Shown: positions 47,638-58,526 of the stretch, piece after piece
Layout: each line of letters opens with the position of its first letter
Position numbering within the stretch: the first letter of the stretch is position 1
From: Quillaja saponaria
Taxonomy: Eukaryota > Streptophyta > Magnoliopsida > Fabales > Quillajaceae
Direction: 5' to 3'
NCBI GenBank assembly: GCA_029379385.1
Contig: CM055618.1
Span: 19,321,071-19,385,070 of the forward strand
Length of the DNA: 64,000 nt
Notes under the pieces: generated by a model
Seen by the model: only the letters and a program-made list of their open reading frames with translations
What the model was told of the DNA's origin: nothing
The model's database searches: none
Translations under genes and position numbers: made by a program

Positions 47638-50401
47638 ATGGCCAGTACTCTGCCTCAAACGCAGGGCAAAACCATCCCAGATGCCTGGGATTACAAAGGC
47701 AGCCCTGCCGAGAGATCGAAAACCGGTGGCTGGACCGCAGCTGCCATGATTTTAGGTCTCAAACACCATTCTTTCTCATCCATTAATTGTTCATTTATGT
47801 GCAAAACTTCATTATACTCAAGCTAGATTGATTTTTATTTACTCTTTTTCTCAGGTGGAGAAGCATGTGAGAGGCTAACAACATTAGGCATCGCTGTTAA
47901 TTTGGTGACATATTTGACCGGTACCATGCATTTGGGCAATGCTACCTCTGCAAACACTGTCACAAACTTCCTAGGAACCTCTTTCATGCTCTGTTTGCTC
48001 GGTGGCTTTGTCGCCGACACCTTTCTTGGCAGGTCTAAAAGTGGCTTCTTTAACAATAAAAAATAAAAAAAGATTTCAAACTTTTCACGGAATTTATTTA
48101 TTTCATGGAATACAATATCCATAGTTGATGTAATTAAAAATTTGCTTCTTTCTTTGACAGATACCTCACTATAGCCATCTTCGCTACCATTCAAGCAACT
48201 GTAAGACCCTGTACGCTTTAATTTTCTATGAGGTTGCCCTGCTCATAATGTTCTAATTGAAAAAAGAGCCTGCTCTGTTTTTTGAAATCTGTTTTGCTTG
48301 CTGGAGATAATTCTTCTTGCTAAATTTGTAAATTTTTATTTTGTTTGTTATTAGGGGGTGACAATATTGACGATCTCAACTATAGTCCCAAGCCTACGTC
48401 CTGCAAAATGCACTGTGAGTAGTGCCCAACACTGTGAACCTGCAAGCAGCACACAATTAATGGTACTTTATGTAGCTCTGTACCTCACCGCCCTTGGCAC
48501 TGGTGGTCTGAAATCCAGTGTCTCTGGTTTTGGATCGGATCAATTCGACGAGACACATAAAACAGAAAAAACCCAGATGACAAATTTCTTCAACTGGTTC
48601 TTCTTCTTCATAAGCATAGGGTCTCTTGCAGCAGTGACAATTCTTGTGTACATTCAAGATAACTTGGGAAGAGAATGGGGTTATGGTATCTGTGCCTGTG
48701 CTATCCTTCTCGGCCTGGTTGTGTTTTTATCAGGTACAAAACGATACCGTTTCAAGAAATTGGTGGGTAGCCCGTTGACTCAAATAGCGGCAGTGTTTGT
48801 AGCTGCTTGGAATAAACGCCGTTTGGAATTGCCGTCCGATCCGTCCTTGCTTTTCAATGTAGATGACATTGTAGATGAAGAGCAGAGGAAGAAGAAACAG
48901 AGGTTGCCTCGTACCAAGCAGTTCCGGTAAGTTTAAGGCTCAATTCATCTTTATTAAATTGAAAAATGGTAAAATATTCATTTTTTTTTTATGAGTTAGT
49001 TTTGTGGTTAAAGAGAAGAAATATGTTTAATTTTTTAATTTAATAAATAAGTTGGTTCAATATCACTTGACCTTTAAATTATAAATTTTTAGACCTTTAT
49101 ATATAAAATATAAAGTTAAGGATACTCTTCCACTATGAATTTCATTTGGTGGAAGATTGATTTGGTGAAGAATAGTGGCAGCAAACTCCGAGGGTTTAAA
49201 TAAGCCATAATGAAAATAATTGCACTCTAAAATCTTGGGAGAGACCAATCCAAATTATGTGCAAGCAATGAGCTTATCTTTGGGGTGGGCCATACCTGTT
49301 TGATAATCACAGATTCACATGCTATTATTAACCAATCATTTATACCTTCGTAAGTGGACGCCAAAAAGTTAGGGATGAAATGGACAATCAAATTATGATG
49401 CTTTACAAGTTGGGGCAAATTAATGATCAAAGAGGTTTACATATTCTTTTACTTGGATTTACAAACTAATAAAAGATCAAGAAATAGTTTTATATTTTAT
49501 TTTATTTTTGCTGTTCAGATTCTTGGACAAGGCTGCAATCAAGGACTCGGAAAGTATTGCTGCTGTTGGTGGCATCAGTGTGGTGAACAAGTGGTGCCTA
49601 TCAACCCTGACAGATGTGGAAGAAGTCAAATTGGTACTAAGGATGTTACCCATATGGGCAACTACCATCATTTTTTGGACCATCTATGCACAAATGACTA
49701 CATTTTCTGTGTCACAAGCAGCCACCATGGACCGCCACATTGGGAAATCCTTTCAAATCCCGGCAGCCTCACTCGCCGCCTTCTTTGTCGGAAGTATCCT
49801 TCTCACTGTCCCAATTTACGACCGAATTATAGTTCCCATTGCAAGAAAATTACTCAAGACCCCACAAGGATTGACCCCTTTACAACGCATTGGGGTTGGT
49901 CTTGTTTTTTCAATTTTTGCAATGGTGGCCGCAGCTCTCATTGAATTAAAGCGCTTGAGAGCCGCACAATCACACGGCCTCAGCGACAATCCTAGGGCTG
50001 TGATCCCACTAAGTGTGTTCTGGCTGGTCCCACAGTTTGTCTTAGTGGGTTCCGGGGAGGCCTTCACTTATATAGGACAGCTTGATTTCTTCCTAAGGGA
50101 GTGCCCTAAAGGGATGAAGACTATGAGTACAGGGTTGTTTTTGAGCACTCTGTCATTAGGGTTTTTCCTCAGCTCTTTATTGGTCACTATAGTTCACAAG
50201 GTGACTGGCAGTGGGAAGCCATGGCTGGCTGACAATCTTAACCAAGGGAAACTCTATGATTTTTATTGGCTATTGGCAATTTTAAGTGGTTTGAATTTAG
50301 TCATCTATTTGGTTTGTGCAAAGGGGTATGTGTACAAGGACAAAAGGCTTGCTGAGGAGGGCATAGAATTGGAGGAACCCCAGCCTAGTTGCCATGCATA
50401 G
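47638..50401 (+). CDS. NPF6-like: NRT1/PTR family (NPF6) anion transporter, NRT1.1/CHL1-like with Tyr at the nitrate-binding His
   Basis: Five exons (47638-47755, 47855-48032, 48161-48200, 48355-48926 and 49519-50401) encode 596 residues, near the 590 of Arabidopsis NRT1.1. The N-terminal half is strongly NRT1.1-like: RSKTGGWTAAAMILGGEACE holds the proton-coupling ExxER motif, followed by LVTYLTGTMHLGNATSANTV and GRYLTIAIFATIQATG. Thr102 matches the NRT1.1 Thr101 phosphorylation switch. The central loop and 12-helix MFS layout are complete (FGSDQFDET, FFNWFFFFISIGSLAA, GQLDFFLRECPKGMKTMSTG). The position of NRT1.1 His356, which binds nitrate, is Tyr359 here (FWTIYAQMTT). In maize NPF6 proteins this His/Tyr difference separates nitrate from chloride selectivity, so chloride transport or weak nitrate affinity is inferred. 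It should lie in the plasma membrane. Confidence 0.94.
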
Positions 50402-51862
50402 ATTTTCTTTTTAGAGTACTATTTAGTATTACAATCATTTGGATCTGAAAAGGTTGTCATTTTTGTTAGTATGTTCAAAAATAACGGTAAAAGAAAAACA
50501 AGAAGAAATTGATGTTCCTCTTCATATTTCCCCTTTTTTCATTCATTATGTAGGTGTTGTGCAGGGACAGTTATGTATTTGGTTGTTTGGCAACTTGTAA
50601 ACATGTAAAACAATAACTATGCATGTGTCCAGTTGGAAATACTACGGAATCAAAGAGGATGTGGGTTCCAAGAGGAAATATGACAAGCATATACAGAAAA
50701 ATGAGACAACTGCCATTTGGTTGTTTTTATCCCAAAGCATGGGAGCAACCTCTGTTTAATGAAAGGCTCCTTGATCAGTCCTCCCTCCCCTCCCCTCCCC
50801 CTACACCCCATTCGCATTTCCAATATTCCATCCACAAATTTCCCAAAAAAAATCTATTTTCTCTCTATATAATTCATTAACCTCAATAATAGAAGAATGG
50901 AGGGCCATTTTTGATGCACTAAAACCAATCATACAGATTAAATAACTCGTGTAGTAGATATGCGAACTAAATGGGCTTGGAGAAACACTCGAGCCTATTA
51001 ATTGTTAGGTCTACCTCTACCACTTACATAAGTTTGTTTCTGAATTAGCAAATTAGAAAGAAAGCTAATTATAATAACCATCAAAGCAGATTAGTAAAGT
51101 TTTACTCAGATTTGAGAATCACTCATTCCAGGACAAGGCATCATGGACTCGTGGTATATCAAAAGGTCAAATTAAAGTGTTCCACTAGCAGTTATTGGCT
51201 TAAAAAGATAAAACTATAATTAAAATGCATCTTTTTTCTTTTCCATTAATTTATTTCAGTGAAAAATACAAATGGAGAGCTAAACGCAGCTATGAGCGAG
51301 GGGGAGAGAGATTACGTTACATAACTACCCTCCCAAACTTGATAAGGTTACAAACTTACAAATACTCATGCAGGAGACCTTTTATCTAACTATTTTCTTC
51401 TGACTGATGAAATTTCTGCTCAGATACTCATGACTACATCACGAAGACAGTAACCGCTCTATATATGCGCAAAGCTTGCTCTGTTCTTAATGAAGAATTT
51501 TAGTTTGTCCTGCAATAAGCAAATGAAGTCAATTTCAATTCAGAAAGCAATTCTGGGAAACACATTGGTTGAAAGTTAACACCGTGTGCCGTCCCTTGGC
51601 ACTTGGTCCTTTGTTTTCAGATAGCAAACATTATTTACTAACAATGTGCATATAGGAGTAAATATGCACTTTCTACAATTTGGCCGCCTCTAACAATTAA
51701 GATTTTGCCTCAACGATTCTTTTTCTTTTGTTTCGCTTCCTTTTTTTAATACTCTAGTCTTAAAATGCAGCTGATATTCATTCAGTAAAAAAAACAGGCA
51801 TCAGACATTAGAAACACTACTTCGTCAGAGGAAACTAAGTTACCTGAATTACAATCAAGATG
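50402..51862. other. Convergent region between the NPF and ORP genes
   Basis: It holds the NPF 3' UTR and the probable minus-strand 3' UTR of the ORP gene (which may include an intron). Short ORFs at 50623-50880 have no recognisable features. Confidence 0.45.
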
Positions 51863-54800
51863 CTAATGGATCGACAAGGTCTCTTCATTGCATTCACCAA
51901 ATATATTTGGACAGTCATCCCAATGTCCTCGCTCTCTTGCTTCCCAATACCCGCCTAAAAAACGGAAGGAACCGTTTTCACTTTCTCTCTGGAACCACCT
52001 GGGCTTCCAACCATTTTCTTGTAGTTTCCTTGACTGTCAAGATGATAAGCATTATTACATACCAGTATTACATAAAAATAAAAATAAGCTGGTATGGATG
52101 CTTTCTTGAAGAGAAAATATAGAAAGAGGGCCCAAACTTACAATTCTTTGCCTTCTCTCCAACCTTTGCTTCTCCGCATTAGCCTTTTCATATTCCCCAT
52201 TCTCTAAATGCCGCTGATCTGGTCTGAGCCTGGAATCTGTGGGTGGGAGCTTCTCCTTTAATTCGTGATCAAATACTGAGGATCAGACAAAGCTAAAAAA
52301 TGGCTCACCAGGTGCACAAAGTGCTCCCTGGCTATTGCGGGGGTAGGGGGAGGGGGAGCGCACATGTACGCAGCCTTTCCCTTACATTTTTGCAAAGAGG
52401 CTGTTTCCACGCCTCGAACCCGTGACCTACAGGTCACCAAAGGAACAACTTACCGTTGCGCCAAGGCTCGCCCTCTAGAGGTTCAAACAAAACTATAAAA
52501 AAAAATAAAAAAAAATAGAAATGCATAAGAGGAACATGAAGATGCATATATAGATATTGATGCAATACATCATTGGTACCTGCAGTCCTGGTGTTAGCTC
52601 ATTCAGTGTGATGGCAAATGATGTCAAGTTGTATCGAGTGAGATTCAAAGGAGGCTTAAAGCTTCTCCACAACAGCGAGGCATCCGACAAAGCAGTAAAA
52701 CCTTTTGGCTTGCCGTTTCCATCACCATTAATATAATAAATGCTATCATCCCACTTCCCAAACAAAGTGGCTACCTTTTCTCCTACTAAATCTTCAACAA
52801 ATCCATGAACCTACTTAGATAAAGGAATCATATTATTAGCTATGGTTTAATAAGTTAAAATGGACCAAGAAAAACAGATCTGTCAAGAATTGAACATGCC
52901 AGTAAACAATACTGAGCCAAGTCCCTAACTAGAGTAGAAAAGATCTGGCTGGTAACATAAAGTGGAAATTGTTATTAGCTACAACTAACCTGGTGAGGAT
53001 TTCGATCAAGAAGTGACTGCTCTTTGAACTTGAGTCTGCATGAATATTGGTGATTACCTCGTATGTGCATGGTCCCATGATGATTGCAATACACTTTACC
53101 AAGAATAAGATTATAGATTGTTGTTGTGACCTAACAAAAGAAATATATAATAGAAGTCTTAAAACAATTTATTTAACACGAACTGCCAAGGCAGATGATG
53201 AGAACTACTAGGCAGTCATTATGCTGTGCAAACTGAATCATTCAATCATTCAGCAACACGCACCTTGCTCCACTGAAATATTTCACCATCATCAAACTCT
53301 AAGGTTAGAATTCCTACAGGGTCAAGCTGAATTGATCGTCCCCAAAATTTTGTGTGGAGATTGCTGTCACCCCAAAACTTCCAACCTCTACCTTCACAGT
53401 GGCAGGCAATAACTGTTGGATGGTGACTGACCTGTTCCAACTAATATGTTATCGCATTATAAATTGAGAATGACATTGGTTGATCAATAGTTTGACTATG
53501 ATATAAGATTGATTAGAAATTCATATATATGTGGAGAAAATTGATTATATGTAGAATAATCACAATTGGTTGCAAAGCAGCATATGTATACATATGCTAT
53601 GATAGTACTCTTTGTATTTACTAGCCTCTCAGTTCTCAAAGAATTCTCCTATGTTTTTTCTTCATTTTATTTCCATTTCTTTTTCAGAAACCACAAACAA
53701 TGCTTGAGACATGTCTATACATATCCCAGCAAAAAAACAAAAAAAAATAAAAACGTGTATGCATGTACAAAGAGATAGCAGGTGATAGAGGTCTTTTATA
53801 ACCATCAGATGATCAGATGATGACATTACTTTTATCTATGGTAATTTGCAACATTAATTACTAACTTTCCTAAAAGACTAGGAGGAACCGCCTGACTTTA
53901 TTTATAAAGTGAACGATTAAAACCCAGTGCTTTTTCCCCTTTATTTTCTTCTCATATATGCATGTGGGCTGTGACTTTAAATCATAAGATCCTTAGATAC
54001 TGACCTTTTCAGAAAAGAAGCGGATGCCTTTCTCAGTATAATCAGCTTCATAAGTTTCCCCTAATAAAGGATTGAATGGTTTACAATGTCGACCTTCAGA
54101 TGATGCATAGCCAGAAACTGCAAAAGCAGCAACATTCAGAATCCTAAGAAGACTGTTTCCCTGAAAATAGAAATTGTCAGAAGAAAATGTCATTTGACCA
54201 GCATCAACTAATCCATGCAAATAGAAGGTGCAAAATATTGTTTTTTGTTGCCAAACAATTGGAGGACGTCTAGAAGCAGGGTAGTCCTACTTCACTATGA
54301 GGGCCGTGGTGAAAAAGTTTAATTATTTGTTTGAAACCATTCACTTTCATGTTCATCACACATGTATAACAAACGAATATAACAAGAATCAACAAATTTA
54401 TCATCATGGATCATCAAATGAAAAGTCTGGTTGATTCAACATTGTTATTTGTGAAACTAAAATTGCAGTGCAGATGATTATTTTTCTTCCTTCTTGGGAA
54501 AGGGACATATTTCAACTAAAAGTAACTAGTACAAGTGATTGGCATATGATGGGGCAAGAAGTATTTCTTACCGATTTTCCATATTCATATGCTCGATCCA
54601 AAAGATAAGAACACTCCAAGTCCTCACAACATTTCTGAAGGGACGATATTGGCTCATTGAAGTATACAGGAAGACAAACATGTGCGAGATCCTTTCCCAC
54701 ATTGTCTTTTATCATTGACCAAAGACTGACCCCCTTCTCTTTCTCAACTTGATCAGGGAGATTTTTTCGTCTTTCTATGTTTGGGTTCCCAGAATTAGTG

Positions 54801-57800
54801 ACATCCTTCTCACTTGGAATTTTCCCCACATTATCAAACTGCTTGTTAGATTCCCTACACTTAAATCCCTGGTACAGAACACATGGTAATGATCCACATC
54901 TAGTTGCAGGTTCTGAAAAATACTCTTTTGTATCATAATACAGAATTTCATCTTCATCTGATGCTTCTTCCAGCTCTTGTTTTTCAATATCATCAGATGA
55001 TTCAGTCGTACTACATTCTGATAACAGAATAAGATTTTTAAGTGTCACTAAATGGTAAGGAGGGATTTTTTTTTCATCTGTTTTCTTTTGGTCAGAAATG
55101 CTAAAACCCAAGAACATATTTATGAAAGAGCATGAAGTTTTTTCTTTTCTCTTTCCTTTTTGCCTGAAATGCTGAAAGCTGAGAACAAATTTATGAAAGT
55201 GCGCAGACAGATTCAAACATTAAAATTACTCAAAAGCACAATTACGATCTACACATTAAAAAAATATATTCACATGCACTTCATTATCCTTGATGATCAA
55301 TCAATCTCTCTATAGATACTTAAAACCATATAGGTAATTTTAAGTTAGGAGAGTTACAAAGAGAAAGCTAAACTTAATAAACGACAATTGAAATTCCAAA
55401 TATATATACTTATGACATTTCTGAAGTTCAACTTCATGAATTATGGGGTAGTTAAAATCCCAATACAATTAACTTACTGAAGAAAAAACAAGAGTAAAAC
55501 TATGAGCTACAGAGTACAAATCAATTAAGATAGCATCATGACAGACCACGGCTATTTAAATTCAAATCCATTTATAGTTGTAAAAAAATTAGCCTGGTTC
55601 TCATTTCTTTACAATATTGACTCATTTGCAGCAACCACTAGGAATAAGACCACCTCCTGTACCTCAATGAGCGTGGGAATTACTTAGCTTAAAAAATAGG
55701 TCGTATGAAAAGAAGAGGAAGAAAAAAAACAGCTAGAGGCATGTGAACAAGAATCTACTATGAGGCGGATATTAGATACCCAATATAGAGGCAAACTGTG
55801 CTTGAATATTCTATCAACAAAATGAAACCTGCTTGTGGAAAGACTCATACGAGATGGACTTCAAACTAATATCTAATACAAGATGATAATGCATTACCCA
55901 ATGCTCTACTAAACTAAGGAAGTCTTTATGTACCCAAAAAAAGAAGCATTTTTACAAACAATATGGTGTCAGCAGTACTCATCATGTTCTACTCCAAAAA
56001 TTTAAATATTAATATTCCTCAACAAGAACACGAGTCCCCTTTGACAACTTTCTAGATGACAAAGATATCTTGTAAGAGAGCAAACCTAGTACTATATTAA
56101 TTTAAATAAGAAACAGAGAAAAGATTTAGCTTGTGTATAGAAATCAGCATCAATAACATATATCGTCATACCAGTACCACTATATTTTCCATATCCTGGA
56201 CTGGAAAAGTCATGCTTGGTTAATTGGTATTCACCATGGATTTCAGAGTCCTCAACTTCGATATTAGCTGCCTGTGTATGCAAAAGAAAATCACAGGATT
56301 AATAAAACAAGAAGAATAACCCAGTAAAAGATATCCTATGCCACAAAGAATCAGTGGAAACTGGAAAGCATATTTTAGAAACAAAATGACATGTCGAAAC
56401 TACAGCCTTGCTAGATAGGTAATCAGAAGTAGCTATCTCCCAACAAACAAAAGAAAGAATTAAAGATCACAGAGATCATAAAAGATGGAACGTATGTTAC
56501 ACATCAAAATTATATAAATTTTCACGAACTGGAGTTACCTCCAACTGCCTCACTCTGTCAAGCAAATTGGATCGTTCTACACAAAGAATTTTAAGTTGTC
56601 CTTGTAATTCCAAGAACTCTGAGAACATTATCTGCTCGCAGTCTTTTATAAGGTTGTCACTGATTCCATCTTCAAGTAAGCGTTTTTTAAGCCTCTCAGT
56701 TGAAATAGACAAATCATTTGGTACAGGGGAGAGATTATCACTAAGTTGTCTCAGTGGATATTGGCAACGAGTTGAGACTAACGCTTGTATCCATGCCACC
56801 CGATCTCTCTTGGAATCAGTTCTCAGATGAAGGGTCTTATTAGCAGTAAATATGTAGAACCGCCTATCATCTGCCTTGCTCTCCTTAAATGATGAGATCT
56901 GCTGAATATTTGGACAAATTACTATCTAAATAAGGAATTCAACATAAAGTAAAACTAAAACCGGCCAAGTAACTACACTGACAACAGACACAGAAGGAAA
57001 CATTTAGGCCCGCCAGGATTTGGAATAAAAAAACAATAGCATGTTAGCTAAACCCCAGTAACGTCTTAAATGATCGTGTTGTGCAGCCTCAGGAAATGCT
57101 GTGAGAGTGTGCAAAATGTATAACAATCAATATTTCTTCTTTGGTTTCTTTGTCAGTTCTCTCCGTTTCTTCAACAGTAGTGGCCTCGCAGCATAAAATT
57201 CTATTATTTAGAAAGATGACAACATGTCTTCTATTTCTATCTTTTCTATAAAAAAGTATAGAACCCATCTCTCAAATGGGTTTCTTTTTAATTAGCAAAG
57301 CCCTCACCTCAAAGATAAAGTTGCTTTAATCCCATTGCGCCAACTCCAGGCCATAATTAGTCGAGGCAGTATCTAAGTATTAAGGATCAACCCCAAAGAC
57401 GCAAAAAGGAACCCCTAAAATAAGTCCACATTCCCATCACTGCACTTTTACTTTTGCTTTTCTACCCTAAAAATAACACCTTTCCCCAATTATTGCCATT
57501 TATATTTATATACTTATTAAATTAAAAGAGGAAGAAAGATAAAGATGCATACAGACAAACAAACAATATACTACTTTGCCACCAAATGAGAGGGTACCTC
57601 ACTACATTTAGTAATACTGTTTTTGGGGGGAAATAGAAGGAAACAAAACAAGTCTCACACTGAGACGCTCCGGAACAGAGAGCTGTCCATTGCAAGTAAA
57701 TAAAAGAAAAAAGAAAAAGATAAGTTGGAAAGCATAAAGAAGACGAAGGCCAAAATGTAAACTTAGAAGATGGAAGTTGTAAAATTTCTGAAGGCTCCTC

Positions 57801-58526
57801 AAATCCAACGAATGATGTGAGCCAAGGCTATTGCGTAGGGCTGTGATGTAGCGTATCACTACCCTTTAGCCAGCTGCTGATGTGATACATAAACAACCAG
57901 TTAAAACTGTAAAAAGTGAAAAAACATAAAAATGTGTTTGAAATCAAAATGCGGTCCATCTAGGAAACTTTGATGATGCGAATGAAGCTTCTTTCTCGCA
58001 AAACTGATTGTCCCGGATGCAAGTAAAAAAACATACAATATGTGTTTGAAATCAACCATTGGGAATGAAAAAAGAAAGATATTATTTTTTCCATACGTAC
58101 ATTGAGATGGACTACACCAGGAGTAGTCTTCTGGTGCTTCCTTCTCATACTGCTCCCGCTGTCCATTCCCGCTAGCCGATTGATCGAGATTTCTCCGATC
58201 AGTCTCACGTCTTCGGTCGGCGTCAGTAGATTCAGATTCTCCGGCCAACGGATCTTCGCGTACGAGAGCACACCATTCTTCAATAGGAACCACCTGGATC
58301 TCCATCCTTTTCCATAATTGGTCCACTTGTAAAGTACTCCAGCAACGCTGATTTCCGATCCCTGAGATCGTCCAACGGCATTGCCATCAGATCCACCGCA
58401 GGGGACTGCAGCAAAAATCGCTGGGAAGCTCCTAGTCTTTGAAAGCGACGCCTCTGGTGATTGGTCCCCGGTTCCAGGACTCTCCAGCGGAATACAGCAC
58501 AATGGGTGCATTTCTTTGACTCGCAT
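51863..58526 (-). CDS. ORP1-like: Oxysterol-binding protein-related protein with PH and ORD domains (ORP1/ORP2 type)
   Basis: Ten exons, right to left: 58526-58101, 56898-56539, 56271-56178, 55017-54572, 54160-54005, 53431-53264, 53130-52990, 52810-52580, 52255-52142 and 52033-51863, giving about 768 residues. A PH domain lies at about 60-190 ([40 protein letters not shown]). A coiled segment ([20 protein letters not shown]) and an acidic stretch with a possible FFAT motif (residues 317-325, EILYYDTKE) follow. The ORD lipid-binding domain starts near 395 with [12 protein letters not shown] and the signature EKVSHHPTV (493-501), the plant variant of EQVSHHPP. The C-terminus ends in WKPRWF and [18 protein letters not shown]. 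ORPs move sterols and phosphoinositides between membranes at ER contacts. Translation could start at Met6 (MHPLCC). Confidence 0.92.
52292..52477 (-). mobile_element. Au-type SINE in an ORP intron
   Basis: On the minus strand the element starts GAGGGCGAGCCTTGGCGCAA (tRNA-derived A-box region), has a B-box in GGTCACGGGTTCGAG, then GAAACAGCCTCTTTGC, AGGCTGCGTACAT and GTGCACCTGG, ending in a short T run. This follows the plant Au SINE consensus as I know it. Near-perfect 14-base direct repeats flank it (GAGGATCAGACAAA at 52278-52291 and GAGGTTCAAACAAA at 52478-52491, 12 of 14 matching). It sits in the intron between ORP exons 8 and 9, in the gene's own orientation and about 36 bases before the exon 9 acceptor. 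Confidence 0.88.

Noticed and set aside
52417..52477. tRNA-like B-box sequence on the minus strand
   Set aside because: It belongs to the head of the Au SINE; there is no full cloverleaf with matching acceptor stem.
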